A stretch of DNA of 64,000 nt from Pasteurella dagmatis (GCF_900186835.1 NZ_LT906448.1:558001-622000); one strand, 5' to 3'; shown: positions 19,444 to 29,680, counted from the first letter of the stretch. Notes: a model not told the origin generated them from the sequence alone. Translations and numbers: made by a program.

Positions 19444-19661
19444 AAAATCGTTTTGTATTTTGAGTGATTAGACGAGCACAATAAAAATATGTTGAATACG
19501 AATGTTGCAGATTATCGCATAAATAGGGCGTGAATATTACTAATTATCTAATAATAAGAAAAGCAATCTTGTAAAAAGTCTGGTTATTTCATTGAATTTG
19601 AGGGGAAATAGCATTTTTCCTATGTTAAAATTAGCAAAATTTTTACAAAGAGAGAAATCAA
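19444..19661. promoter_or_regulatory. Divergent promoter region lpxL / hldE
   Basis: This 218-base AT-rich region must hold promoters for both genes. AGAGAG lies 7-12 bases before the hldE ATG. I see no convincing operator. Confidence 0.45.
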
Positions 19662-21092
19662 ATGTTTCAATATTCAGCAGAATTTCAAAAAGCAAAAGTA
19701 TTAGTATTGGGTGATGTGATGCTTGATCGCTATTGGTTTGGGGCAACCAATCGTATTTCACCAGAAGCGCCAGTGCCGGTAGTTCGTGTTCAAGATAATG
19801 AAGAACGTGCAGGTGGTGCAGCAAACGTAGCAATGAATATTGCCTCATTGAATGTTCCAGTGAAGTTATTGGGTTTAACAGGACAAGATGAAGCAGGTTC
19901 AGCATTAGCTGGCTTGCTTGCAAAAAATCGTATCGATTGTGATTTCGTTCAATTACACACTCATCCCACTATCACTAAGCTCCGTATTTTATCTCGCCAT
20001 CAACAATTATTACGTTTAGATTTCGAAGAAGATTTCCAAAATGTCACAAGCGACGCTTTATTAGAAAAATTAGAAAGTGCGGTGAAAAATTACGGTGCTT
20101 TAGTGCTTTCAGATTACGGCAAAGGCACATTGAATCAAGTACAAGCAATGATTCAAGTGGCGCGTAAAGCGAATATTCCTGTATTAATCGATCCAAAAGG
20201 TACGGATTTTGAGCGTTATCGTGGTGCGACATTATTAACCCCAAATATGTCAGAATTTGAGGCTGTTGTCGGTAAATGTAATTCTGAAGAAGAAATTATC
20301 GAAAAAGGTTTAAAATTGATCGAAGATATTGATTTAAGCGCTTTATTAGTGACACGCTCTGAAAAAGGAATGACTTTATTGCGCCCGAATCAACCTGCAT
20401 TCCATTTAGCTACTGAAGCAAAAGAAGTCTTTGATGTGACAGGTGCCGGTGATACGGTTATCAGTGTATTAGCAACGGCACTAGCTGATGGTCGCACCTT
20501 CGAAGAAGCTTGCTATTTAGCTAATGTTGCAGCGGGTGTTGTAGTAGGTAAACTAGGTACTTCAACTGTTTCTACTGTAGAATTAGAAAACGCCATTCAC
20601 GGTCGCTCAAATACAGGGTTCGGCATTATGAGTGAAGAAGAATTAAAAGTTGTAGTATCTCAAGCAAAAGCACGTGGTGAGAAAATTGTGATGACAAATG
20701 GTTGCTTTGATATTCTTCATCCTGGTCATGTTTCTTATTTAGAAAATGCACGTAAACTCGGTGATCGTCTGATTGTAGCTGTTAATAGTGATGCATCTGT
20801 AAAACGTTTGAAAGGCGAAACACGCCCAATTAATAACCTACAAGCGCGTATGGCAGTTTTAGCTGGGCTTTCTTCAGTGGATTGGTTAGTAGAATTTACT
20901 GAAGATACACCACAACGCTTAATTGGTGAAATTTTACCAGATTTACTAGTAAAAGGCGGTGATTATAAACCTGAAGATATTGCTGGCAGTAAAGAAGTTT
21001 GGGCAAATGGTGGTGATGTTCGTGTGTTGAATTTTGAAAATGGTTGTTCAACCAGTAATGTAATTAGTAAAATTCAGCAATTAAAAGATTAA
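19662..21092 (+). CDS. hldE: Bifunctional heptose-7-phosphate kinase / heptose-1-phosphate adenylyltransferase
   Basis: Makes ADP-heptose for the LPS inner core. The N-terminal ribokinase-like kinase (about 1-320) has [13 protein letters not shown] and [13 protein letters not shown]. The C-terminal nucleotidyltransferase (about 345-476) begins [20 protein letters not shown] with the HxGH motif. The full 476-residue fusion matches E. coli HldE. An uptake signal (20075-20083) encodes ESAVKN. A hairpin terminator follows. Confidence 0.96.
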   Translation: MFQYSAEFQKAKVLVLGDVMLDRYWFGATNRISPEAPVPVVRVQDNEERAGGAANVAMNIASLNVPVKLLGLTGQDEAGSALAGLLAKNRIDCDFVQLHTHPTITKLRILSRHQQLLRLDFEEDFQNVTSDALLEKLESAVKNYGALVLSDYGKGTLNQVQAMIQVARKANIPVLIDPKGTDFERYRGATLLTPNMSEFEAVVGKCNSEEEIIEKGLKLIEDIDLSALLVTRSEKGMTLLRPNQPAFHLATEAKEVFDVTGAGDTVISVLATALADGRTFEEACYLANVAAGVVVGKLGTSTVSTVELENAIHGRSNTGFGIMSEEELKVVVSQAKARGEKIVMTNGCFDILHPGHVSYLENARKLGDRLIVAVNSDASVKRLKGETRPINNLQARMAVLAGLSSVDWLVEFTEDTPQRLIGEILPDLLVKGGDYKPEDIAGSKEVWANGGDVRVLNFENGCSTSNVISKIQQLKD

Positions 21093-21117
21093 GATTTTTT
21101 TGATCGTATATTCATTT

Positions 21118-21146
21118 AAGGGCAGACATAAACGTTTGCCCTTTTT
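21118..21146 (+). terminator. Rho-independent terminator of hldE
   Basis: AAGGGCA (21118-21124) pairs with TGCCCTT (21137-21143) and continues into a T run. Confidence 0.82.
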
Positions 21147-21180
21147 GTATTTGGAACTCGATAATAAAATTGTATTGGAA

Positions 21181-21480
21181 AGGTGCTAACGGCTTTAGTT
21201 GCCATATTGGGTCAGCCAATCATATTTTTATGGCTGATATATATCGGCTTTCGCCCGATGGGCGACCTACTTTTTCTTTTCTTGTGCAAAAGAAAACGTA
21301 GGCAAAAAGAAAGCACACCCTGATTTTTCTTTTTCCTACGCTTATTGCTAATTTTTGGCACCCACTTTCCAAACTCACTTGGCGTGCCAAGCTCAAATAA
21401 AGAAAGTGTTGCTCAAAAGTTGACGCAACCGCTACGGCGAAAAATAAGGAGGAAAAGGGAGCATTAGTCTGGTTTTGTTT
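21181..21480. repeat. Probable dispersed intergenic repeat
   Basis: A 300-base stretch of different texture from its surroundings, including GGGCGACCTACTTTTTC, a dyad CTACTTTTTCTTTT / AAAGAAAACGTAG (about 21266-21300), GGCAAAAAGAAAGCACACCC, TTTGGCACCC and TGACGCAACCGCTACGG. It gives a long minus-strand reading frame (21220-21510, reading ...KVGRPSGESRYISAIKI) that has poor start context and no domain. As I recall, similar sequence recurs between genes in Haemophilus genomes, so I call it a repeat and not a gene. Confidence 0.55.
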
Positions 21481-21510
21481 AGAGTGAAACTTTTTCAAAA
21501 AACACCGCAC

Positions 21511-21888
21511 TTATTTTAAGCGATGCAATAAATTCTCAATCTGTTTTAAACCATTTAAGCGAGTCGAGCTTAAACGCTGTGCGATGCCTAATTCAGAAAA
21601 ATAAGCAGTTAAATCAAAGGATTTCAGTTGTTCTGCGGTTTTGCCATTAATTTTTTGCAATAAGATCCACAATAATCCGTTGATAATTCGAGCTTCGCTG
21701 AAGGCATCAAAATCAAAAGTGCGGTCATTTTTTTCATTAATTTTAAACCACACTTTGGCTTCACAGCCTGTAATAAGTTGCATTTGAGCGAGAGTTTGTT
21801 CATCAGGTTGAGTGAGATTTTTACCTAACTGAATAATCAAACGGTAACGTTCTTCCCAACTTTTTGCATTAAGAAATTGTTGTTTCAT
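21511..21888 (-). CDS. csdE: SufE-family sulfur acceptor CsdE
   Basis: Cytoplasmic sulfur acceptor that takes persulfide sulfur from the cysteine desulfurase encoded just upstream. The 125-residue SufE/CsdE-fold protein has the active cysteine at Cys42 (ITGCEAKVWF) and the family motif EARIINGLLWILL. It starts 3 bases after csdA. Uptake signals lie at its 3' end (21504-21512) and inside it (21717-21725). Confidence 0.92.
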   Translation of the reverse strand: MKQQFLNAKSWEERYRLIIQLGKNLTQPDEQTLAQMQLITGCEAKVWFKINEKNDRTFDFDAFSEARIINGLLWILLQKINGKTAEQLKSFDLTAYFSELGIAQRLSSTRLNGLKQIENLLHRLK

Positions 21889-21891
21889 TGT

Positions 21892-23094
21892 CTAATCTAA
21901 TAAATTTAACGCATTGTCGAGTGCATTAAAAAATGCATCAACATCTGATTGTTGATTGTAAGGTGCAAAGGATAAACGTAGGGTATTGGTTTGGCCTAAA
22001 CGGGCTAAATAAGGCTGCGCACAATGTTCTCCCGAACGTAATGCAATATTTTGTTCTGCCAGCAAAGTAGCGATATCTGAAGTTGCAATGCATGAGAAAA
22101 TAAAACTCACAACTGTACTTGGCTGTGGCGATTCAAACAGTTGGCAATTTTTGTAATTTTTTAACCGCACTTTGCATTGTTCCGCTAACGCGATAGCGTG
22201 TTGTTCTGCAAGATCAAAATCCCATTTTTCTAACCATTCCAATACCGCATTAAAACCAATCACGCTAGCAATATTCGGTGTGCCAGCTTCAAGACGATAA
22301 GGCAAATCGGCAAAGGTGATCTGCGATTTTGATACCCGATCAACCATTTTGCCACCGTAATTAGACGGACTGAGTTGTTCAAGTGCGGTCAATTTTCCAC
22401 TTAAAACGCCGAGACCATTTGGTCCATATAATTTGTGCGCTGAAAAGGCGAGGAAATCGGCATCTAAAGCCTGTAAATCAATGCGTAGATGGCTAATCGC
22501 TTGGGCTGAGTCCACTAATACTAATGCATTTGAGTATTGGCGGATCAATTGGATCAATCTTGCAACAGGCTGTTCTGTACCAGTCACATTTGACACAAAA
22601 TTTAACGCAACAAGAGCCGTTTTTTCATTGAGTGTGCGGATTAAAGTTTGTTCATCAATCAGCCATTGATCATTAATTGGCAAAATATGAATTTTTGCAC
22701 CGCACTTTTGGGCAATTTCATTCCAAGTGACAAAGTTAGCGTGGTGATCTGCTTCGCTAATAATAATTTCAGAATTGGCTGTGATATGTGCGTGTGCTAA
22801 TCCATTTGCAACCATATTAATGGCTTGGGTGGTGCCTGACGTCCAAATCACCGCTTGAGTAGATTCTGCATTGATCCAATTTTTTACACGTTCACGAGCC
22901 TGTTCAAAAAGTGCGGTCTGTTTTTCATCATATTGGCTACGATGAACAGAGCCTGCTGATTGATAAAAATCTACCGTAGCCTCAATTAGGGCGTGTGGTT
23001 TTAATGCAGTTGCAGCGCTATCTAAATAAACGGCAGTATCTTTTTGTTTAAAGTAAGGAAAATCAGCGCGAAATGCGTTTGGATCAAATGCCAT
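21892..23094 (-). CDS. csdA: Cysteine desulfurase CsdA
   Basis: PLP-dependent group II (SufS/CsdA-type) desulfurase that moves sulfur from cysteine to CsdE. PLP lysine is Lys221 (FSAHKLYGPNG) and the catalytic cysteine is Cys358 (LRSGEHCAQPYL); the motif SEADHHANFVTW is also present. 400 residues, typical length. The start ATG shares its A with the stop of the upstream nuclease gene (TAATG). Four uptake signals fall inside the gene (22164, 22381, 22699, 22909). Confidence 0.95.
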   Translation of the reverse strand: MAFDPNAFRADFPYFKQKDTAVYLDSAATALKPHALIEATVDFYQSAGSVHRSQYDEKQTALFEQARERVKNWINAESTQAVIWTSGTTQAINMVANGLAHAHITANSEIIISEADHHANFVTWNEIAQKCGAKIHILPINDQWLIDEQTLIRTLNEKTALVALNFVSNVTGTEQPVARLIQLIRQYSNALVLVDSAQAISHLRIDLQALDADFLAFSAHKLYGPNGLGVLSGKLTALEQLSPSNYGGKMVDRVSKSQITFADLPYRLEAGTPNIASVIGFNAVLEWLEKWDFDLAEQHAIALAEQCKVRLKNYKNCQLFESPQPSTVVSFIFSCIATSDIATLLAEQNIALRSGEHCAQPYLARLGQTNTLRLSFAPYNQQSDVDAFFNALDNALNLLD

Positions 23095-23579
23095 TAGTTG
23101 TTTCTCTTTTGTTTACGCCATTCTTCAGGCGGAATAGGATGGCGATCTTGCCAAAGTCCTATTTTTCCTTGTTGCGCTTGTTTTTGCTCACGTAAATAAG
23201 CAGGATCTTGGCTATATTTTTCATATGCCCAAGCCATACCTAATTTTACCATTGTTAAGTTAATATTTTTACCTTGTTGATCATAAACAGTAGCTATCGT
23301 ACGTTGATAACGATCGTGACCATTAATAACCAATTTTACATGACTTTTATGCACGAGCTGACCTAATGCCATTCGTGATTTCGTACCAAAAGGTTGTGCT
23401 TTTTCAGGGGCATCAATTTCGGCTAAGCGGACTTGTAATTGTTTATTATTCTGCAATAAGCAAGTGAATGTATCGCCATCAGTAATACTTACTACTCTAC
23501 AATATAAAGTACGATCGGCTTGTGCGCAGAATGTTAGAAATAAGCAACATATTGCAATAACTGTTGATTTATTAAACAT
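23094..23579 (-). CDS. Secreted thermonuclease-like (SNase) endonuclease
   Basis: Staphylococcal-nuclease-fold protein with a signal peptide (MFNKSTVIAICCLFLTFCAQA) and so probably periplasmic. SNase motifs: VVSITDGDTFTC (Asp/Thr for Ca2+), VRLAEIDAPE (Arg and acidic residues) and RYQRTIATVY (second active Arg). 161 residues. It overlaps csdA by one base, so the two are translationally coupled even though the products should act in different compartments. H. influenzae has a similar nuclease beside csd genes. Confidence 0.88.
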   Translation of the reverse strand: MFNKSTVIAICCLFLTFCAQADRTLYCRVVSITDGDTFTCLLQNNKQLQVRLAEIDAPEKAQPFGTKSRMALGQLVHKSHVKLVINGHDRYQRTIATVYDQQGKNINLTMVKLGMAWAYEKYSQDPAYLREQKQAQQGKIGLWQDRHPIPPEEWRKQKRNN

Positions 23580-23705
23580 ATTAAATTTTATCTCATTGGA
23601 AATGGGGTTATTTTACCGAAAAACTAACAAAATTGAAAAAATGGGAGTAAAATATTCACTCATTTTTATCTAAATGACGATTTCTTGTCAAAAGTGGGAG
23701 TAAAA

Positions 23706-24113
23706 ATGGCTCGGAAAATAGTTGATATCATCCGTTCTTTATTTATTTTATATGCAATGTTGTGGATTGGCGGGCAAATTGCACATTTTATACCTATCGG
23801 AATTCCTGCCAGTATTTGGGGTTTATTACTTTTATTCTTATGCTTAACTTTCCGAATTATTAAATTAAATTGGGTGCTTGCCTCCTCAAATTTATTAATT
23901 CGTTATATGGCGTTACTTTTTGTCCCTGTGAGTGTTGGGATTGTCAAATATGCAGATCTTTTATTTGAGCAAATGAAAGTCTTGCTATTGCCCAATATTA
24001 TCAGCACTTTTCTAACTCTTATCGTGATTGGTTTTCTGTCCGATTATATATTCTCTTTAAAATCATTTGCTTATTTACGGAAAAAAGCAATAAAAAGACA
24101 AGCAAGGAAGTAA
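23706..24113 (+). CDS. LrgA/CidA-family holin-like membrane protein
   Basis: Small inner-membrane protein with four predicted transmembrane segments. LrgA/CidA hallmarks are IPASIWGLLLLFLCL and MALLFVPVSVGIVKY. The family controls murein hydrolase activity or metabolite export together with LrgB/CidB. ATG 23706 (MARKIVDIIRS, 135 residues) was chosen because GGGAG sits 5-9 bases upstream; a TTG 21 bases earlier is in frame. The LrgB gene begins 2 bases after its stop. Confidence 0.9.
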   Translation: MARKIVDIIRSLFILYAMLWIGGQIAHFIPIGIPASIWGLLLLFLCLTFRIIKLNWVLASSNLLIRYMALLFVPVSVGIVKYADLLFEQMKVLLLPNIISTFLTLIVIGFLSDYIFSLKSFAYLRKKAIKRQARK

Positions 24114-24115
24114 CA

Positions 24116-24814
24116 ATGGGTCATTATCTTATTTATCTTTATTCATTTTTAACTATTGCAGTTTTTGCTTTTGCACTTGAAATTAATAAACGTTGGAAAT
24201 CAATTTTCTTTAATTCTTTTGTATTGACTGTATTAGTTGTTGCCGCTGTGTTACTGGGTTTTCATATTCCTTATGAAACCTATATGGAAGGTAACACACC
24301 GTTAAATGAATTATTAGGAGTGAGTATTGTTGCATTAGCTGTGCCTTTGTATGAGCAATTACGTCAAATCAGCCAACGCTGGAAAGGCATTTTATTTATT
24401 ACCATTTCAGCCTCTTTGTTGTCGATGTTTTCAGGTGCGGTTTTAGCATTATTACTAGGCGCTAATCCACAAATTGTGGCAACTGTATTACCAAAATCTG
24501 TCACCACACCAATTGCAATGGCAATTTCTGAAAGTTTAGGTGGTATTCCTTCTGTTGCTGCTGTTGGTGTATTAATTGCAGGGTTACAAGGCTCTGTGTT
24601 GGGTTTGTTGGTATTACGAAAATTAAAAATTAAACACGCAGAAGCATTAGGATTAGCAATCGGTTCTATTTCTCATGCACTGGGAACAGTAAGTTGTATG
24701 GAAATGGATCAAAAAGCTGGTAGTTATAGTTCCATCGCCTTGGTATTATGTGGCATTATTACATCTATTCTTGCACCAGTGATGTTTAAGTTAATCTATT
24801 TAGTGACCACATAA
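24116..24814 (+). CDS. LrgB/CidB-family membrane protein
   Basis: Partner of the LrgA-like protein. 232 residues, about seven transmembrane segments, with the family core [23 protein letters not shown] and [19 protein letters not shown]. dgt starts a single base after its stop, so lrgA-lrgB-dgt-uup appear to be one operon. Confidence 0.92.
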   Translation: MGHYLIYLYSFLTIAVFAFALEINKRWKSIFFNSFVLTVLVVAAVLLGFHIPYETYMEGNTPLNELLGVSIVALAVPLYEQLRQISQRWKGILFITISASLLSMFSGAVLALLLGANPQIVATVLPKSVTTPIAMAISESLGGIPSVAAVGVLIAGLQGSVLGLLVLRKLKIKHAEALGLAIGSISHALGTVSCMEMDQKAGSYSSIALVLCGIITSILAPVMFKLIYLVTT

Positions 24815-24815
24815 T

Positions 24816-26165
24816 ATGAAAAATTTGATAAATCCACTTTGGCAATCACGTTTTCTTGCTGATAAACCGCGAGAAAAAGATCATCGCCCGCCATTTCGTC
24901 GAGATCGTGGGCGAATTTTACACTCAGCTGCTTTTCGTTGTTTACAAGCAAAAACACAAATTCACGCAGTTGGCGAAAATGATTTTTATCGCACACGTTT
25001 AACCCATTCTTTAGAGGTTGCACAAATTGGCAGTAGTCTTGTGGCACAAATGGGATTTATCGAAGCTTTTTCCTCATTAAGCGCTCAGCAAAATGAACGA
25101 GCTGAGTTACAAAAACAGCTGAAACCTTTGCTACCAAGTAATGATCTTATTGAAAGTTTATGTTTTGCACACGATATTGGGCATCCGCCATTTGGCCACG
25201 GTGGTGAAGTCGCACTGAATTACATGATGCGTTCTAATGGTGGGTTCGAGGGCAATGCACAAACCTTCCGTTTACTGACAAAATTAGAGCCTTATACGCA
25301 AAATGCGGGAATGAATCTAACTCGTAGAACTCTGCTTGGGATCGTCAAATATCCAGCAATTTTAGATCAATCCTCTGCTCAATATTCAGAACTACCACAC
25401 TCGCAAAATGCAGACCCTCGTTATGTTAAAATTACCGACTGGCGACCAGGAAAAGGCATTTTTCGAGATGATCTCAAAATGTTCGAATGGTTGTTAGCTC
25501 CATTGAGTGAGCAAGATCGTGATTTGTTTGGACAATTTCAAAAAGAGCGGTCAAATCCAGCCGAGATTTTAAAAACACGTTTTAAATCATTGGATTGTAG
25601 CTTAATGGAGCTGGCGGATGACATTGCATACGGCGTACACGATTTAGAAGATGCGATTGTGGTTGGTGTGGTGAATCTACATCAATGGCAAGAGGCGCTG
25701 GTGGAATTGAAAAATTGCCCTTCTGAGTGGATTCAACAACATATTGACAGTTTGACTGAAAAATTGTTTTCAGACCAACATTATTTACGTAAAAATGCGA
25801 TTGGTGCATTAGTCAATTATTTCATCACCAGTGTACGTTGGAAGCTCACTGCTGAGTTTGATGACCCATTATTACGTTATAATGCAGAGTTACCAGATGA
25901 AGTGGTGGCTGTCTTAAACATTTTCAAAAAATTTGTTTGGAAATACGTGATTAGAAATGTGGAAACACAACGCATTGAATACAAAGGACAGCGTATTTTA
26001 ACGGAAATGTTCCAAATCTTTGAGTCTGATCCAGATCGTTTGCTGCCACGTAATACTGCAATGCGTTGGAAAAATGCAGCAGAAAATGGCAAAAAACGTG
26101 TTATTTGTGATTATATTGCCGGTATGTCCGATGCGTATGCATTAAGAGTTTATCAGCAGTTATAA
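24816..26165 (+). CDS. dgt: dGTPase-like HD-domain triphosphohydrolase
   Basis: Predicted to split dNTPs into deoxynucleoside and triphosphate. The HD motifs are intact: [14 protein letters not shown] (first His), [15 protein letters not shown] (HD pair) and [15 protein letters not shown] (last Asp). 449 residues, the shorter type 2 subfamily and not the 505-residue E. coli Dgt, so substrate range is less certain. Confidence 0.9.
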   Translation: MKNLINPLWQSRFLADKPREKDHRPPFRRDRGRILHSAAFRCLQAKTQIHAVGENDFYRTRLTHSLEVAQIGSSLVAQMGFIEAFSSLSAQQNERAELQKQLKPLLPSNDLIESLCFAHDIGHPPFGHGGEVALNYMMRSNGGFEGNAQTFRLLTKLEPYTQNAGMNLTRRTLLGIVKYPAILDQSSAQYSELPHSQNADPRYVKITDWRPGKGIFRDDLKMFEWLLAPLSEQDRDLFGQFQKERSNPAEILKTRFKSLDCSLMELADDIAYGVHDLEDAIVVGVVNLHQWQEALVELKNCPSEWIQQHIDSLTEKLFSDQHYLRKNAIGALVNYFITSVRWKLTAEFDDPLLRYNAELPDEVVAVLNIFKKFVWKYVIRNVETQRIEYKGQRILTEMFQIFESDPDRLLPRNTAMRWKNAAENGKKRVICDYIAGMSDAYALRVYQQL

Positions 26166-26191
26166 AAAGAATTATTTAAAAAAGAGGCATT

Positions 26192-28144
26192 ATGGCATTA
26201 ATATCCTTAACCAATGGATACCTTTCTTTTAGTGATCACCCTTTGTTAGATCACACCGATTTACATATTGAAGCAGGTGAGCGTGTGTGTTTAGTTGGTC
26301 GCAATGGTGCGGGCAAATCCACGCTAATGAAGATTTTATCGGGCGAAGTCATCATGGACGACGGTCGCTTGCAGTTTGAAAAAGATATTGTTGTTTCTCG
26401 TTTAGAACAAGACCCGCCTCGTCACGCGGAAGGCAACGTGTTTGATTATGTTGCCGAAGGGATTGAACATCTTGCGGAATTATTGAAAGACTATCACCGC
26501 ATTTCATTGCAATTAGAGAAAGAATATAGCGAAAATGCCCTCAATCAATTAGCCCAAGTCCAAGCAAAATTAGATCACGCAAATGGCTGGCGTTTTGAAA
26601 GCAAGATCAAAGAAGTTCTAGCCAAATTAGCCCTTAATCCTGACACGTTATTATCTGAATTATCAGGTGGTTGGTTGCGTAAAGCTGCATTAGCACGTGC
26701 TTTAGTTTGTCAACCTGACGTGTTATTACTAGACGAGCCAACAAACCATTTAGACGTTGATGCAATCGAATGGCTTGAAGAATTTTTATTAGGCTTTGAA
26801 GGCAGTATCGTATTTATTTCTCACGATCGTTCGTTTATTCGCAAAATGGCAACCCGAATTGTAGACTTAGATCGTGGTCAGCTGGTATCTTATCCGGGCA
26901 ATTACGATCTGTATCTCACCACAAAAGAAGAAAACTTACGTGTTGAAGCCTTACAAAACGAACTCTTTGATAAAAAATTGGCGCAAGAAGAAGTGTGGAT
27001 TCGTCAAGGGATTAAAGCACGTAGGACTCGTAATGAAGGGCGTGTCCGTGCGTTAAAAGCCTTACGTGAGGAACGCCGTCAGCGTCGTGAAGTGTTAGGC
27101 ACAGCAAAATTACAAATCGATAACTCAAGCCGTTCTGGCAAGATCGTGTTTGAAATGGATAACGTTAGCTATGAAGTTGCAGGCAAAAAACTTCTGCAAA
27201 ACTTCAGCACGACTATTTTACGGGGCGATAAAATTGCGCTTGTTGGCCCAAATGGTTGTGGTAAAACAACTTTCATTAAATTATTGCTGGGTGAAATCAA
27301 ACCAACATCAGGCACGGTGCGTTGTGGTACTAAATTAGATATCGCTTATTTCGATCAATATCGTGCTGATCTTGATCCTGAAAAAACGGTGATGGATAAC
27401 GTCGCTGATGGCAAGCAAGATATTGAAGTAAACGGTATCAAACGCCACGTATTAGGCTATTTGCAAGACTTCTTATTCCCACCAAAACGAGCAATGGTGC
27501 CAGTTAAGGCATTATCGGGTGGTGAGCGCAACCGCTTATTACTTGCGAAATTGTTACTTAAACCAAATAACTTATTAATTCTGGATGAGCCAACCAACGA
27601 TCTTGATGTTGAAACCTTAGAATTATTAGAAGAAATTTTGGCGGATTATCAAGGTACGTTATTAATCGTCAGCCACGATCGTCAATTTATTGATAATACG
27701 GCAACAGAATGTTTTATGTTTGAAGGCGATGGCGTGCTGAATGAATATGTGGGCGGTTTCCACGATGCAAAACAACAGCAAGCGAACTATTTTGCGCATA
27801 AAGCCGAGCAAGAAGCCTTAAAACAGAAGAAAGCAGCACAAGCAGAGCCTGCGAAAAGTGCGGTAGATTCTGAACAAGTTTCGCACACAGGTAAGAATCA
27901 ACAGCGTTCAGTAAAACTTTCCTATAAAGAACAAAGAGAGTTGGAACAATTGCCACAACTTTTGGAAGAATTGGAAGAAAAAGTGACCGCACTTCAGACT
28001 GAAATTGGCAGTGCCGAGTTTTTTCAACAAGCCCACGATTATACTTCTGCAAAATTGCAGGCATTAGCCGATGCTGAACAAGCGCTTGAAGAAGCATTTT
28101 TACGCTGGGAAGAGCTCGAAGAAAAGAAAAACACAAGTAAATAG
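26192..28144 (+). CDS. uup: ABC-F ATPase Uup
   Basis: Soluble tandem-ATPase protein of the ABC-F family; in E. coli Uup affects ribosomes and precise excision of transposons. First ATPase has GRNGAGKST and LSGGWLRKAALARAL; second has GPNGCGKTT and LSGGERNRLLLAKLL. A long inter-domain linker and a C-terminal coiled-coil domain (about 570-650) follow. Two uptake signals fall in the C-terminal region (27856-27864, 27986-27994), encoding KSAVDS and VTAL in low-constraint segments. Confidence 0.95.
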   Translation: MALISLTNGYLSFSDHPLLDHTDLHIEAGERVCLVGRNGAGKSTLMKILSGEVIMDDGRLQFEKDIVVSRLEQDPPRHAEGNVFDYVAEGIEHLAELLKDYHRISLQLEKEYSENALNQLAQVQAKLDHANGWRFESKIKEVLAKLALNPDTLLSELSGGWLRKAALARALVCQPDVLLLDEPTNHLDVDAIEWLEEFLLGFEGSIVFISHDRSFIRKMATRIVDLDRGQLVSYPGNYDLYLTTKEENLRVEALQNELFDKKLAQEEVWIRQGIKARRTRNEGRVRALKALREERRQRREVLGTAKLQIDNSSRSGKIVFEMDNVSYEVAGKKLLQNFSTTILRGDKIALVGPNGCGKTTFIKLLLGEIKPTSGTVRCGTKLDIAYFDQYRADLDPEKTVMDNVADGKQDIEVNGIKRHVLGYLQDFLFPPKRAMVPVKALSGGERNRLLLAKLLLKPNNLLILDEPTNDLDVETLELLEEILADYQGTLLIVSHDRQFIDNTATECFMFEGDGVLNEYVGGFHDAKQQQANYFAHKAEQEALKQKKAAQAEPAKSAVDSEQVSHTGKNQQRSVKLSYKEQRELEQLPQLLEELEEKVTALQTEIGSAEFFQQAHDYTSAKLQALADAEQALEEAFLRWEELEEKKNTSK

Positions 28145-28150
28145 TGAGAG

Positions 28151-28181
28151 AAATGGGGTAAGTGGATTTACCCCATTTTTA
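28151..28181 (+). terminator. Rho-independent terminator of the lrgAB-dgt-uup operon
   Basis: AAATGGGGTAA (28151-28161) pairs with TTACCCCATTT (28168-28178), then T run. Confidence 0.9.
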
Positions 28182-28267
28182 TAGGTAATCAAAGTGCGGT
28201 TGATTTTGAAAAAGTTTTGAAGTGTTTTGATACTTAATGAAAAATTGAGATGTGTGGTAAGCATAAA

Positions 28268-28293
28268 GAAAGTGGGCTAGACCCACCTTCTTT
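28268..28293 (-). terminator. Probable terminator of the nth-transporter transcript
   Basis: GAAAGTGGG (28268-28276) pairs with CCCACCTTC (28282-28290) with one mismatch. On the minus strand the stem is followed by TTTAT. It starts immediately after the transporter stop codon. Confidence 0.65.
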
Positions 28294-29658
28294 TTAGATT
28301 AAGTTACTGATGAAAATCACTAAAATAATGAACGGTACAACGAATTTCACATAGTTAAACCAAATTTTTGTGAAGGTTGAATTTGGATTTGGTGAAAGTT
28401 CGCGTTTTGCATCGTCCTTGAGTACGAAACCAACGAAGATTGCACAACCTAATGCCGTTAACATAAAGAGAATGTTACCGCTGACATAATCGAAGGCATC
28501 AAAAATGCTTTTACCGAAAATAGTCACATCTTTGAAAATATTGTCGCCTAAAATCGATGGGATATTACCTAAAACAAAGATTCCACCAAGTGTGAGAATA
28601 ATTGCTTTGCTACGACGCATTCTAAGTTTTTCTTGTAGTGCGGTAATAATTACTTCATAAATGGTTAATGAGGTTGTTAGCGCTGCGATCAACAATAAGC
28701 TAAAGAAGATGATTGCAAAAACTTTACCTAACCACAAATGCGAGAATACGATTGGTAAACTTTGGAATACCAGTGTTGGCCCTGAATTTGGTGCGATCCC
28801 AAAAGTGAATAATGATGGGAAAATCATAAAGCCTGCTAATACAGCAATAATGGTATTTGTAAAGCCGGTGATAACGGCTGTTTGGATAAGATTTTCTTCT
28901 TTGTTTAAGTAGCTTGATAACGTAATCAATACGCCGAAACCTAAACTTAAAGCGAAGAATACTTGACCTAAGACGAAGATAAATAATTGTGGCGTGATTT
29001 TAGAAAAATCAGGTTTGAGATAGAATGTAATCCCTTCCATTGCGCCGGGTAATGTCACGTTACGAATCACCATACCAATGAGGAAAACGAATAATAATGG
29101 CATTAAATATTTCACTGAGCGTTCAATACCGCCAATAATGCCTTTCGCTAAAATAAAGTAGTTTACAGCAACGAAAAGTAGGGTATAGAGTGAAATTTCG
29201 AGTGGGCTGTTGCCAATATGTAAATCGTAGAATTCTTTTGCGACTTCTTTTGTGATTGGAGCTGAAATATCCAATGTGCCAGTCACTAGGTTGATAATGT
29301 AAGTGATTACCCAGCCACCGAGTACCATATAATAAGCCATAATCCCGAAAGCACCGAGTAAGCCCATATAGCCGATGATTTTCCAGTATTTAGAATGACC
29401 TTGTCCCAATTTATCGTCAAATGCATCGATTGAGTTTACACGTAAACGGCGTCCAATCACATTTTCCACTAGGATCATGGGAATACCGATCAAAATCATA
29501 GCTAAACAAAATAAAAATACGTAAGCACCACCACCGTTTTCACCCACTAAGTAAGGAAAACGCCAAGTTGCGCCAAAGCCAACAGTTGCACCAGCTACTG
29601 TCATAATATAAGTCAAACGGCTTGACCAAGTTTGTCTTTCTTGTTTTTTTGTTGTCAT
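28294..29658 (-). CDS. Neurotransmitter:sodium symporter (NSS) family transporter
   Basis: Polytopic Na+-dependent transporter of the bacterial LeuT/TnaT family, about 11-12 transmembrane segments. Signatures: GATVGFGATWRFPYLVGENGGGAYVF at the Na+/substrate site of TM1 and the TM8 region. ATG 29658 (MTTKKQERQTW, 454 residues) was chosen since the NSS fold begins there; a longer frame runs back into nth. Substrate, probably an amino acid, cannot be told. Confidence 0.9.
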   Translation of the reverse strand: MTTKKQERQTWSSRLTYIMTVAGATVGFGATWRFPYLVGENGGGAYVFLFCLAMILIGIPMILVENVIGRRLRVNSIDAFDDKLGQGHSKYWKIIGYMGLLGAFGIMAYYMVLGGWVITYIINLVTGTLDISAPITKEVAKEFYDLHIGNSPLEISLYTLLFVAVNYFILAKGIIGGIERSVKYLMPLLFVFLIGMVIRNVTLPGAMEGITFYLKPDFSKITPQLFIFVLGQVFFALSLGFGVLITLSSYLNKEENLIQTAVITGFTNTIIAVLAGFMIFPSLFTFGIAPNSGPTLVFQSLPIVFSHLWLGKVFAIIFFSLLLIAALTTSLTIYEVIITALQEKLRMRRSKAIILTLGGIFVLGNIPSILGDNIFKDVTIFGKSIFDAFDYVSGNILFMLTALGCAIFVGFVLKDDAKRELSPNPNSTFTKIWFNYVKFVVPFIILVIFISNLI

Positions 29659-29680
29659 AAATTTACATCCAAATTTAAAA

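Noticed and set aside
21220-21510. 96-residue minus-strand frame ending KVGRPSGESRYISAIKI
   Set aside because: It lies in the probable intergenic repeat, has low-complexity content and no recognised domain; treated as repeat.
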